41,463 nucleotides of DNA, taken from the NCBI GenBank assembly GCA_017616855.1, contig JAFZXI010000077.1, positions 70,710 to 112,172 on the forward strand, read 5' to 3'. Both the position numbers and the translations under genes were made by a program. The notes below the pieces were generated by a model. The model did not search any database. It was given only the letters and a program-made list of their open reading frames with translations, and was not told the origin of the DNA. This stretch comes from Clostridia bacterium. GTDB lineage: Bacteria; Bacillota; Clostridia; Oscillospirales; RGIG8002. This document shows positions 1-9,900 of the stretch, piece after piece. The first letter of the stretch is position 1. Each line of letters opens with the position of its first letter.

Positions 1-1208
1 GGCATAAGCTTCCCAAATCGTCAGGCGGCTTCAAAGGCGTCAGAACGCGCTGCTCTGACGATTTATTCTGGCTTCCTTATGCGGTTTCAGAGTATGTTTC
101 CGTCACCGGAAAGAGCGATATTTTGCACAAAATTGTCAACTTTATCAAGGGAGACAATCTTTTATTTAACGAAACTGAAAAGTATATTTCTCCTGTTGTG
201 TCCGAAAAGGGGACTGTATATGAGCATTGCAAGCGCGCGCTTGAGCGCGGCTACCGTATCGGTGCTCACGGGCTTATTCTTTTCGGCTCCGGGGACTGGA
301 ACGACGGAATGAACAAAGTCGGTGTCAAGGGCAAAGGTGAAAGCGTTTGGCTAAGCATGTTCGCCTGCGTTGTGATAGACAAGTTTTCTTTTGTTGCCGA
401 CAGCATGGGCGACGCCGGCTTTGCGTCGGAGCTTCGCGAACGGCGTGCGTTGCTTGCCGCCGCGCTTGAAAACTGTTGGGAAAACGACAGATATATCCGC
501 GGATACCATGACGACGGAAGCAAGCTCGGCAGCGAGGATTGCGCCGAGTGCAAAATCGACAGTCTCCCGCAGAGTTTTTCCGTATTTGCGCGTCTGGATC
601 GCAAACGCGCGGAAACAGCCGTCAATACCGCGATAGAGAGACTTACGATGAAGGATAAGAACATTGTCAGACTGTTTGATCCTCCGTTTTGCGATGTGAA
701 CAAAAGCGTAGGGTATATAAAGCGTTATCCCTCGGGAATCAGAGAAAACGGAGGTCAATACACTCATGCGGCTGTCTGGCTCGCAAGAGCGGCTTTCAGA
801 CTCGGACTTTCGGATAAAGGGGCGGAAATACTTTCGATGATAAGCCCGATAACCCATTCATTTGATGCGTGTTACAAAACGGAACCGTATTTCCTAGCTG
901 CGGATATTTATACCGCAAGGCCGCGCGAAGGCAGGGGAGGATGGACGGTTTATACCGGCGCCGCTGCATGGTATTACCGCGTTGTGATTGAGGACCTTCT
1001 CGGCCTGAAAAAACGCGGCAATCGGCTTTTTATAGAGCCGTCGCCGCCATCGTCGTGGCCGTGCTTCGAAGTTGTGGCAAAGCTTGACGGCACGGTCGTG
1101 GAGATCAAAGCGGAGCGCAATGGGGAACGGTACCTGCGAATCGACGGGGCGGATTGCGAGGCGGTAACGCTTGACGGCGGAAAGAAGCTCGTTGAGGTCG
1201 GGTTCTGA
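1..1208 (+). CDS. GH94 glycoside phosphorylase-type protein, C-terminal part (5' end outside window)
   Basis: The frame is open from the first bases (codons begin at base 3) and reads a typical GH94 (alpha/alpha)6-barrel: RTRCSDDLFWLPYAVSEYV near the start, then GSGDWNDGMN with the aspartate that acts as general acid in GH94 enzymes, GKGESVWL, YPSGIRENGGQYTHAAVW, and EGRGGWTVYTGAAAWYYR before a beta-rich tail. The combination of GKGESVWL and RENGGQYTHAA most resembles the GH94 domain of cyclic beta-1,2-glucan synthases and 1,2-beta-oligoglucan phosphorylases, rather than cellobiose phosphorylase, but the family-defining N-terminus is missing. A TTG at 123 could be mistaken for a start, but homology continues upstream of it to the window edge, so the gene is truncated by the window rather than short. 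It ends in its own terminator and is probably not part of the downstream operon. Confidence 0.88.
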   Translation, partial: HKLPKSSGGFKGVRTRCSDDLFWLPYAVSEYVSVTGKSDILHKIVNFIKGDNLLFNETEKYISPVVSEKGTVYEHCKRALERGYRIGAHGLILFGSGDWNDGMNKVGVKGKGESVWLSMFACVVIDKFSFVADSMGDAGFASELRERRALLAAALENCWENDRYIRGYHDDGSKLGSEDCAECKIDSLPQSFSVFARLDRKRAETAVNTAIERLTMKDKNIVRLFDPPFCDVNKSVGYIKRYPSGIRENGGQYTHAAVWLARAAFRLGLSDKGAEILSMISPITHSFDACYKTEPYFLAADIYTARPREGRGGWTVYTGAAAWYYRVVIEDLLGLKKRGNRLFIEPSPPSSWPCFEVVAKLDGTVVEIKAERNGERYLRIDGADCEAVTLDGGKKLVEVGF

Positions 1209-1226
1209 CAGATATTTGAATGAGTC

Positions 1227-1266
1227 AAATGCGGGGAAACATCGCGCGGATTCTCCCCGCATTTTA
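1227..1266 (+). terminator. Intrinsic terminator after the GH94 gene
   Basis: An 11-bp perfect stem (AAATGCGGGGA at 1227-1237 pairing with TCCCCGCATTT at 1254-1264), with a 16-nt loop and a short T tract, lies 18 bases past the GH94 stop. It separates this gene from the promoter at 1291. Confidence 0.8.
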
Positions 1267-1290
1267 TAATGAAAAAGTTCAGATTAATGC

Positions 1291-1319
1291 TTGATAATTA
1301 AATATATATATGCTATAAT
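1291..1319 (+). promoter_or_regulatory. Sigma-A type promoter of the large dockerin operon
   Basis: TTGATA (1291-1296), a 17-base spacer and TATAAT (1314-1319), with TGC directly before the -10 box (extended -10). It is the only convincing promoter I see between the GH94 terminator and the operon end at about 32.5 kb. Confidence 0.75.
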
Positions 1320-1326
1320 CGTTAAT

Positions 1327-1345
1327 GTGTAGTAATATGCTACAC
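1327..1345. promoter_or_regulatory. Inverted repeat at the operon transcription start
   Basis: GTGTAG (1327-1332) and CTACAC (1340-1345) form a 6-bp perfect inverted repeat with a 7-nt centre, beginning 7 bases after the -10 box and so straddling the expected transcription start. The position fits a repressor operator or a small 5' mRNA hairpin. No regulator gene is adjacent, so its role is only inferred. Confidence 0.4.
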
Positions 1346-1360
1346 GAACTGTACCATTTT

Positions 1361-1368
1361 GAAGGGGA
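1361..1368 (+). promoter_or_regulatory. Ribosome binding site fixing the DUF4886-like start
   Basis: GAAGGGGA lies 5 bases before the ATG at 1374 and overlaps the alternative in-frame TTG at 1359, which therefore cannot use it. This decides for the ATG. Confidence 0.75.
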
Positions 1369-1373
1369 TTGCT

Positions 1374-2117
1374 ATGGAAGAAAGAAAACTTTTGATGATC
1401 GGAAACAGTTTTTCGTGGAACGCTTACACCTACCTGCAGAGCATTGCGGACAGCAGTCCGATGAAACTTAAGGTCGGCGATTTATGCTACGGCGGATGCA
1501 GTCTCGAAATGCACAAGAAGTTCTTTGAAACTCACGCCGAAGTATACGGCTACGAGCATACCCGCAGAAAGAGCAACGGTTCCTGCGATATCGATACCGC
1601 GCTTCAGAGCGACAACTGGACTCATATTTCGCTTCAGCAGGTCAGCGGACTTGCCGGCAACTTTGCGACGTATCAGCCGTATCTCGATTACGTTTATGAT
1701 TACGTTCACAAGCGCGTGCCGGATGCCGAAATCATAATTCATCAGACCTGGGCGTATCAGCACGATTCAACACATGAGCATTTCCCGGATTTTAATTGCA
1801 ATCAGGAGTATATGTTCAAGTGCATTAAAGACGCTTATTTCAAAGCCGCCGAAGCCGTCGGTATTAAACACATCGTCCCGTCGGGCGAAGCGTTTCAGCT
1901 CGCAAGAGCGACTTCGATAGGCGATACTCTTTGCGAGGACGGATTTCACGCCAATGCGAAGGGACAGTATCTTGCCGGCGGAGTTTTCTATGAAGTCGTG
2001 ACCGGCGGTTCGATTTATGACGCGCCTTTCAAACCCGACGGTATTTCCGAAGAAGATTTCGCAATCCTTCGCGACTGTATACATAAAGCCGCCGATATGT
2101 ACGGCAGAATTAAATAA
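1374..2117 (+). CDS. SGNH-type hydrolase, DUF4886-like
   Basis: This 247-residue protein has the blocks of an SGNH/GDSL-like hydrolase as seen in DUF4886 proteins: GNSFS near the N-terminus (candidate nucleophile Ser12), a glycine block GGCSLEMH, SLQQVSG, and a C-terminal DGFH block with Asp189 and His192. Such enzymes are serine esterases or deacetylases; DUF4886 members often sit in polysaccharide-degradation clusters, and removal of acyl groups from imported sugars is a reasonable guess. There is no signal peptide or membrane segment, so it should act in the cytoplasm, unlike the exported proteins that follow. It is the first gene after the promoter at 1291, and 44 bases separate it from the first GH16 gene. 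The ATG at 1374 is preferred over an upstream TTG because of the ribosome site. The substrate is unknown. Confidence 0.8.
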   Translation: MEERKLLMIGNSFSWNAYTYLQSIADSSPMKLKVGDLCYGGCSLEMHKKFFETHAEVYGYEHTRRKSNGSCDIDTALQSDNWTHISLQQVSGLAGNFATYQPYLDYVYDYVHKRVPDAEIIIHQTWAYQHDSTHEHFPDFNCNQEYMFKCIKDAYFKAAEAVGIKHIVPSGEAFQLARATSIGDTLCEDGFHANAKGQYLAGGVFYEVVTGGSIYDAPFKPDGISEEDFAILRDCIHKAADMYGRIK

Positions 2118-2148
2118 TCAACTAACTCTTTATCATCATTTTGGCATT

Positions 2149-2154
2149 AAGAGG
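2149..2154 (+). promoter_or_regulatory. Ribosome binding site fixing the first GH16 gene start
   Basis: AAGAGG stands 7 bases before the ATG at 2162. The ATG gives a clean signal peptide beginning MFKRTFAIII, whereas the upstream TTG at 2141 would add seven residues and leave this site inside the coding region. Confidence 0.7.
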
Positions 2155-2161
2155 TTATGAC

Positions 2162-5100
2162 ATGTTCAAAAGAACGTTTGCAATTATAATAGCGTTTACG
2201 CTGACGCTTTCATTACTGCCGTCGGTATGGATCTTTGCGTCGAGCGAAACCGACGCGCTCCGCCTGCAGCTTACCGAAGCGATCGAAGATGCGCGTCCTT
2301 TGCTTTACCGCGACAACAGCGAACAAACGGAAAAATATCTTTATGACCGTTTGCAGCGCGCCGAGGCGACGGTACTCGATCGTTATTCGAACTCGCAGGA
2401 ACTATCGTCGGCGGCGAACGCGCTTTCTTCGGCGGTAGAACTGCTCGCGCCTATGAAGGACAGCGAGCGCGTATCGCTTATGTCTTTTGATCAGTTAACC
2501 TCCGATGACCTTGCGCTTATGGCCAACTCCGCAGGCGCTCTTTCACTCGACGCGGATAATAAACCCGAAACCGCACGTCAAGCCGTGGTGTTATCCGGAT
2601 CCGGCGAAATTGTGTACGACAACTCTGCGGGGAATGACGTTGTCGGCGCGTCGCCGTTCGGTATCGATATGTTCGATACCGACGGACTCCGCCTTTGGGT
2701 TGGTGTTGACGTTCCCGCGACGCTTTCGCTTACTGTCGGAAAACGCTCGCGTGCGGAAAACTTCTCGCTTACCGCATCTAATATACCGGTGGAAGGCGAT
2801 GGCTACATAACGGTTCCGTATTATTTCTTTTCCGCCGATACCGACGGCGCTGAAATTGAAACTGACGGCTTGATGAATTACGTCCGCATTGAATGTAAAG
2901 GAGCGGATACGTTGCGGTTTGCCGATCTCCATGCCTATCGCGAAGCAGTAGACAGATCCACACGCGCGGCTTACTCCGAAGAACGCGTCATGAGCCGTAA
3001 CGCACTTGTAAACAACGCGTATTATAAAATCTACTCCGCCGATTCTTACGGAACGTCGGCTCAAAAAGCCGTGACGCTCGGTCCGCTTCCGAACGAGACG
3101 ACTCTTGCGTGGGAAAACTCGATTGATATTGAGGCGGATAACATGAGCTTCACTTTGGAAGATGCCGTAGAGGGCGACCTGACACAACTTTGGCAGTTTA
3201 CTCCCGATCCGTCCGGCAACAGTACTTTCAGGATAATCAATAAAGGCAGCGCTTGCGCGATGAAGCTTTCTGACTCGACCGCGCATCTGTCGTATCACGA
3301 GTTGGATTATAACGACACGGGCGAGGAGTTTTCCGTATCGATTTCTAAAGGCGAGGCGACGTTGCAGGTCCGCGGGGTCGGGAAACTCACGTATTCGGGA
3401 AACACCGTCAAGGGAACGACGTCAAGCGCATATAAAAAATTCATTTTGGCGAAGGTCAACGACGGGGAATACGTTCAGACCTGGAGCGATGAGTTTGACG
3501 GAGACGAACTCGACAGAAATATCTGGCGTCCCGACAGCGGATACGTTTTCGGCGGTACAAACACATCTCTATACGTTGACTCCGAAGAAACCGCCTACGT
3601 CGAGGACGGGCATCTTGTAATGCGCACGCTTGAAACGCAGCGCGGGGGATATGAATCTATTGCTCCCCATATCAAGTCGACCGGTAAGTTCGCGATGAGC
3701 TACGGACGCTTGGAGATACGCGCGAAGATGCCGAAGGGACTCGGTATGTGGCCGGCGCTCTGGATGATGCCGGTTGATTCAATGAATATGGCCCGCTCCG
3801 AGATTGACCTGATGGAAATGCCCGTCAAGGAAGACGAATATAAAGCTCAAGGGGATAAACTCTACGGAAGACAGATAGCCACGTTACACTGGTGCAATCC
3901 GGCCGGAACTACTTATATGGCAAAGCCGATTTATATGTTCTCTGAGAATTATGTGGCGCTTGAGAACGACTATCATACTTACGCGGTCGAAATCGACACT
4001 GACCAGGTTCGCGTGTATTTTGATGAAGCCCTGTGCATGACGTTGAATCTTGTCAATGACGGTATAAAGTTTGCGTACGGTGACGTTGCGAGATATATCA
4101 TTCTTTCTTCAGGCGGCATCGAGGGCTTATCTAACGCCGTGCTGAATCCGGAGCTCGAATACGGAGATAAAGAACTGCTCGTCGACTACGTCCGCGCGTA
4201 TATCCGAACAGAACAGGCAACGGACGACACGCCAGACTTCACTACCGAAGAATCAATCATCAGGTCCGACGCCGTTCGGTATCTCGGCAGGGACTACAAC
4301 TCATATATGAACAGTTATCCGACGGCTGTTTCTCCGGACGGTACACAAGCTATCATGGCTGACCAGGCGGGCGTCCTTTGCGTCTTCGATCCGCGCACCA
4401 ACGAAGTGATTGACACGGTTTCCACCGGTCAGTACAAGGCGTATCTTACCGCCGCGTATTCGCCTGACGGAAGCAAATTCGCCGCCGGTACCATGAATGG
4501 CTCCGTCGTTATTTACGATACTTCCGACTTCTCAAAAGCACCGGTGAGAATACACAACGGCGCGACGATGCACTACTGCCTTACCTTTACCGCGGACGGC
4601 AGATACCTCATCGCGGGCGGTTTTAACGGCGGCGCGCAGTCGCTTAAGAACCCGATAAACAACTCCGTCACACAAGCGCACTATATCCGCGTATTTGACG
4701 CTTCCAACGGCAGCGTCGTCAACGAACTGTTCGTTGAGAGCGATCCGCTGTCGGCGTGTATTTCGCCGGACGGCTCCAAGCTCGCGGTAACGACGACGAG
4801 CGCAGGCGTGTTTATCTTCAACACGTCCGACTGGAGCGAATACGCTCATTTCACGACTGAGCACGTGAACACGATCAACTTCTGCCGTTTCTCTTCGGAC
4901 GGCAGAATCCTTGCGAGCAGCGACGAAGCCGGAGAGGTCGTGCTTTGGGACGTTGAAACAAAGGCCGCTCTCCGTCGCCTTGACACCGTTAACGAGAGTT
5001 CCGTCAGAAGATTCGATATATCGCCGGACGGCAAGTTCGTCGTTACAACAAGCTGCGACGGCGCCGCGAGAGTTTACGCCACGGAAAGCGGAAGATGCGT

Positions 5101-6892
5101 CTCGATGCTCGGCGGTTTCGGGGCGATGATCAACGACGCGGCGTTTTCGCCCGACGGCAGATTCGTCGCCGCGGCGTCGTATGATCACACTGTCAAACTC
5201 TATTATGCTGACGGGACTTATATCGCGACGTTGCTTCAGCCGGAGAACCTTCAGTCCGAAGGGTTTATTGTTTCAAATCTCTGCTTTACTCCGGACAGCA
5301 AGTATTTGCTTTGCGCAAACGCTTCCGCTCCGACTTCTGTTAACAGATGGGAGTTGCCGCGGGCAAATGATAAATCCGCACTGAAAGCGGCAATCGACGC
5401 ATATGCGGAACAGGACGAGAATCTCGAAACAGCCGAAAAAGTTTATGATTTGAAATACGCTTCCGCGGAAATGATCGCTGAGACGACCGCCGCGCTTACC
5501 GGCGAAGCGGTTCCGGATTGTTTCGGTAACGTTTCGGTTTCCTCGGACGGCGTAACGTTTTCGGGTTCGGCTAATGTGTATAAAGGCGGCTGGATATACG
5601 TCAAGGCAGACGTTGCCGTCTCTGACGGCGTTTCCGTTGTCGTCAGCACTGCGGAAGGCGTAATCATCGAGCACCCGCTCAATGAGATAAAGATTGCGTA
5701 TGATTCCGATACCGTAACGCTTCGCACGTACGTTGAGAATAGCGGTGAATATTTCATAAAACTCGTGAACGAACGCACGGGTGAAACTTCGGCTCCAGTA
5801 ACCGTCAGCGTCAGCAACGTCGAAACCACGCGTGATTTCGGTTACACCGTTTCCGGGGGCGAAGTTACGATAACCGGACCGAAAACAGGTGAAGAATACG
5901 TTTACATTCCTGATTATATCGACGGCTTTCCTGTTACCGGGATAGCCGACTATGCGTTCTCCGGATACGGTCAGAAGGTTACGCACATGAAACTGCGCTT
6001 ACCGTCGACTCTTAAGGAGATAGGCGCGTACGCTTTTTACGAATGCTCATCGCTGGAGAATCTTGAACTGCCGGACGGTCTTGAAAAGATCGGTTCTTAC
6101 GCTTTCGGCAGATGTCTGTCGCTTTTGAGCGTGGATATTCCGGACAGCGTCACGAGTCTGTCTACGTACGCTTTCTATTACGTCAGAGGGCCGCGTTATG
6201 TCCGGTTCGGCGCCGGAGTTAAGAATGTGCCGGGTTATGTGAATTACATGGGAGTCAGTAACCGATGCTTCATTTTTAACGAGGGAGTTACGTCGATATC
6301 TTCCGGCGTGTCGTCGGTAGCGAAGCTTATCGAGCGCGTATATATCCCGCGCAGCGTAACGAGTATAAACACGGGCTTTATCAACGGCATGATGGGGAAA
6401 GTCAAGCTTTACGGTTATCCCGGAACCGTTGCTGAAACTTTTGCGAATAATGATTCGAGATTCGAGTTCGTACCGCTTGCCGCGCCGGCTATCTCAGGCG
6501 TCGAGGAAGGGGAGACGTACGATCTCTTTGACGGCGAAGTATCGGCATCGTGGGACGACGGACACGTCGCGTATCTTAACGGCGAGCAGTACTATGCCGG
6601 CCACCCGATAACAAAAGCGGGCGAATACACGCTTGAAGTTATTAACGGATATGATGAGTTTACGACCGAAGTGCATTTCACCGTCACGGATACCACTCCC
6701 GCCAAAGGCGATATAGACGGCGACGGGATAGTTACGGTTTCCGACGCGCTACGTGCTCTGCGCCTTGCCGCGAAGCTTATCGAATGTGACGAAAAGAGCG
6801 TCTACGCCGCCGACGTTGACGGCGACGGAGAAATCACGGTTGCTGATGCTCTTGCGATTCTCCGCGCTTCGATAGGTCTCATAATACTGTAA
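2162..6892 (+). CDS. Secreted GH16 / WD40 / LRR protein with dockerin, copy A1
   Basis: This 1,576-residue exported protein is read, in order, as: signal peptide (1 to about 25); helical FIVAR-like segment (about 28-95); jelly-roll-like module (about 105-265); ricin-like module (about 280-430); GH16 domain (about 436-685); WD40-type propeller of seven or eight blades with repeated SPDG turns (about 715-1065); a short helical and a beta module (about 1073-1225); BspA-type leucine-rich repeats (about 1225-1440, e.g. LKEIGAYAFYECSSLENLEL); an Ig-like module; and a type I dockerin with two DxDGDG loops (about 1512-1576). The GH16 motif SEIDLMEM gives Glu547, Asp549 and Glu552, the intact catalytic triad of the beta-bulge subgroup that includes laminarinases. 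Attack on beta-1,3- or mixed-linkage glucan is likely but not proven. It is closest to copy A2 just downstream. The order GH16-propeller-LRR-dockerin is one I do not know as a described architecture. Confidence 0.88.
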   Translation: MFKRTFAIIIAFTLTLSLLPSVWIFASSETDALRLQLTEAIEDARPLLYRDNSEQTEKYLYDRLQRAEATVLDRYSNSQELSSAANALSSAVELLAPMKDSERVSLMSFDQLTSDDLALMANSAGALSLDADNKPETARQAVVLSGSGEIVYDNSAGNDVVGASPFGIDMFDTDGLRLWVGVDVPATLSLTVGKRSRAENFSLTASNIPVEGDGYITVPYYFFSADTDGAEIETDGLMNYVRIECKGADTLRFADLHAYREAVDRSTRAAYSEERVMSRNALVNNAYYKIYSADSYGTSAQKAVTLGPLPNETTLAWENSIDIEADNMSFTLEDAVEGDLTQLWQFTPDPSGNSTFRIINKGSACAMKLSDSTAHLSYHELDYNDTGEEFSVSISKGEATLQVRGVGKLTYSGNTVKGTTSSAYKKFILAKVNDGEYVQTWSDEFDGDELDRNIWRPDSGYVFGGTNTSLYVDSEETAYVEDGHLVMRTLETQRGGYESIAPHIKSTGKFAMSYGRLEIRAKMPKGLGMWPALWMMPVDSMNMARSEIDLMEMPVKEDEYKAQGDKLYGRQIATLHWCNPAGTTYMAKPIYMFSENYVALENDYHTYAVEIDTDQVRVYFDEALCMTLNLVNDGIKFAYGDVARYIILSSGGIEGLSNAVLNPELEYGDKELLVDYVRAYIRTEQATDDTPDFTTEESIIRSDAVRYLGRDYNSYMNSYPTAVSPDGTQAIMADQAGVLCVFDPRTNEVIDTVSTGQYKAYLTAAYSPDGSKFAAGTMNGSVVIYDTSDFSKAPVRIHNGATMHYCLTFTADGRYLIAGGFNGGAQSLKNPINNSVTQAHYIRVFDASNGSVVNELFVESDPLSACISPDGSKLAVTTTSAGVFIFNTSDWSEYAHFTTEHVNTINFCRFSSDGRILASSDEAGEVVLWDVETKAALRRLDTVNESSVRRFDISPDGKFVVTTSCDGAARVYATESGRCVSMLGGFGAMINDAAFSPDGRFVAAASYDHTVKLYYADGTYIATLLQPENLQSEGFIVSNLCFTPDSKYLLCANASAPTSVNRWELPRANDKSALKAAIDAYAEQDENLETAEKVYDLKYASAEMIAETTAALTGEAVPDCFGNVSVSSDGVTFSGSANVYKGGWIYVKADVAVSDGVSVVVSTAEGVIIEHPLNEIKIAYDSDTVTLRTYVENSGEYFIKLVNERTGETSAPVTVSVSNVETTRDFGYTVSGGEVTITGPKTGEEYVYIPDYIDGFPVTGIADYAFSGYGQKVTHMKLRLPSTLKEIGAYAFYECSSLENLELPDGLEKIGSYAFGRCLSLLSVDIPDSVTSLSTYAFYYVRGPRYVRFGAGVKNVPGYVNYMGVSNRCFIFNEGVTSISSGVSSVAKLIERVYIPRSVTSINTGFINGMMGKVKLYGYPGTVAETFANNDSRFEFVPLAAPAISGVEEGETYDLFDGEVSASWDDGHVAYLNGEQYYAGHPITKAGEYTLEVINGYDEFTTEVHFTVTDTTPAKGDIDGDGIVTVSDALRALRLAAKLIECDEKSVYAADVDGDGEITVADALAILRASIGLIIL

Positions 6893-6937
6893 TTACGCGG
6901 GCGACCGCTTCCATTATTCTCACTCAGGAGGTAAATC

Positions 6938-9900
6938 ATGTTAAAAAGACTAATTACCGTGCTGGTGCTTTCTGCGTTTATTCTTTCGCTTCTCCCGGCT
7001 GTTATTATTACCGCTGAAACTCAGGAAGATATACTGCGAGCGCAGCTTACCGAACAGATGGAAGCCGTGCGGCCGCTTTTATTCAAAGACAACACGGAGC
7101 AGACGGAGAAATATCTTTACGACAGATACCTTCGTGCCGAAGCGGCGGTATTCAATCAGTTTGCTGCGGCTGAGGAGCTTTCCGCGGCGCTCGCGGAACT
7201 ATCCTCTGGAGCCGAGCTTCTCGCGCCCATGAAGGGCAGTGTGGACATGCCGCTTCTTTCGTTTGACTATTTGACGGATCAGGAGCTTGCGCAGATGACT
7301 GAATCTAAGGGCGTACTCAGTCTTGATACGGAAGACAAGCCCGACGGTTCGGTGCAGTCTGTCGAGATAACCTCGGAAGACGGGATTGTATTTGATAACG
7401 CCGTCGCCGGCGGTATTGCCGGCACCTCGCCGTTTGGAATGGATATGACGGACACCGACGGCTTAAGACTCTGGGTAAGCGTTGATACTCCCGCGATTTT
7501 GTCGCTGACCGTCGGCAAACGCTCTGCGGGCGAGGATTATTCTTTGACTGCCTCGAATATACCCGTTTCCGGCTTCGGCTTCATCACGGTGCCTTATTAC
7601 GTTTTCTCCGCTGATACCGAAGGCGCGCAAATTGATACAAGCGGACTGATGAACCGCATACGCGTTGAATGCGAGGGCGCGACAGTTCTGAAGATCGCCG
7701 GACTGCACACATACCGTGAAACCGTCGACGTAGCTAACCGCTCGGCGTATTCTGAGGAAAGAATAACGTCGAGAAACGGCATCGTCAACAACGCTTATTA
7801 CAAAATCTATACTGTTGATTCATACAGTACCGACAATCCGAAGGTTATCGCGTTGGGACCTGTTCCGGACGAAACCGCTTTACTTTGGGAAGGCGCGATC
7901 AACACGTATGATGGCAGTATGGATTACAGCATCGAGCCGAGTCAGGAGGGACTTCTCACTCAGCTTTGGCAGCTCTCTCCCGATCCCTCGGGCAACGGCA
8001 CATTCAGATTGATTAACAAGGCGAGCGCTTGCGCAATGAGTATGCCTTCCGCCGGTCAGCTTTCATTTAATCAAGTTAATTACAACGATAACACCCAAGA
8101 GTTCACTTTATCTGCTGCTCGTAGCGAATTTACTATTCAAGTCCGTAACGTCGGAAAGCTGACATATTCCGGCGATACCCTCAAGTCCACAACGTCCACA
8201 GCGTATAAAAAGTTCGTAATCTGTAAGGTCCATGACGGCGAATACGTTCAGACCTGGAGCGACGAATTTGACGGGGATACGCTCGACAGATCCATTTGGC
8301 AAGCGGACAGCGGTTTCTTCTTCGGCGGCGGCAACAGCGCCCTTTACGTCGATTCCGACGATACGGCGTTTGTTGAGGACGGCAATCTGATTCTCCGCAC
8401 TTACGCCGGAGACTACAACGGCTATCAGTCCAAGGCGCCGCACCTGAAGACGAACGGCAAGTACGCGTTCAGCTACGGCAGATTCGAGATCCGCGCCAAG
8501 ATGCCGAAGGGAATGGGAATGTGGCCCGCGATCTGGCTTATGCCCGTCGATTCGATGAATATGGCGCGTTCCGAGATCGACCTTATGGAGATGCCTGTCC
8601 AGAAAAAGGATTATGATAATGAAGGCGACAAGCTTTATTCGCAGCAGATAGCAACCTTCCACTGGGCCGACGCTTCGGGGAAAAAGCAGTGGTCTAAACC
8701 GCTATATATAAAATCCGAAAACTACGTTTCTCTTGATCAGGACTATCATGATTACGCCGTAGAGATAGATACCGATCAGGTCAGAATGTATTTCGACGGC
8801 GCTCTGATAGTTACGCTTAATCTTGTGGACGACGGTATCAGGTTCGCTTACGGCGACGTGCCGAGGTATATCATTCTTTCATCCGGAGGTATTCAGGGCG
8901 ATGGTTACTGCGTCATATATCCGGAATACGAGTACAACGACAGGGAAATGGTCGTAGATTACGTCCGTGTTTCCGTTCGCTCGGAGCAGGTTACAGATGA
9001 CACGCCGGACTTCACGGCGGATTCCTCCGTTCAGAGAGCTTCGACTGTCGAATATATGGGCAGGAACTACAACAGTTTTATGTATAACTTCCCGATGGCG
9101 ATATCGCCGGACGGCACACAGGCCGTTATGGCAGACCAGGCGGGCTTCCTCTGTGTTTACGATCCGCGCACGAACAAGCTGCTCGACACGGTTTCCTGCG
9201 GCAAGTATAATTCATTCCTTTCGGTCGCGTATTCGCCCGACGGCAGCAAGGTTGCCGCGGCGACTATGAGCGGTTCGATAGTCGTTTATGACACTTCTGA
9301 TTTCTCTAAGGAACCGGTCAAGATACACAACGGTGCAACGATGCAGTATTCGCTTTGCTTTACCGCTGACAGTCAGCACATTATTACCGGCGGATTCAAC
9401 GGCGGCTCGCAGGCGTATAAAAACCCGATCAACAGTTCGATTACCGAGCCGCATTATCTCCGCATATTCAACGCGGCGAGCGGCGCGAAAGAGAACGAAC
9501 TCTTCGTTGAGAGCGATCCGCTGTCAATCGACCTTTCTCCCGACGGTACAAAGCTCGCGGTAACTACTACCAGCGCGGGAACATTCATATTCAACACCGC
9601 CGACTGGAGCGAATACGCCCATTTCACGACAGAGCATGTAAACGCAATAAACCGCTGCCTGTTCTCTCCGGACGGTTCCGTGCTTGCGACGGCTGACGAA
9701 GTCGGCAAGGTCGTTTTCTGGAGTGTCGCGGATAAGGAGTTATCCGGTCGTCTCGATACTGTTAACGAAAGTTCCGTCAGAACACTTTCGTTCTCTCCGG
9801 ACGGCAAATACATAGTCACCAACAGCAACGACACCGCCGCGCGCGTTTACAGCGTTGAAAGCGGCAGATGTGTTTCGCTGCTCGGAGGGTTCGACGGTAT

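Noticed and set aside
123-1208. GH94 protein as a complete 361-residue gene starting at TTG 123
   Set aside because: GH94 homology (RTRCSDDLFWLPYA) continues upstream to the window edge and no ribosome site precedes 123.
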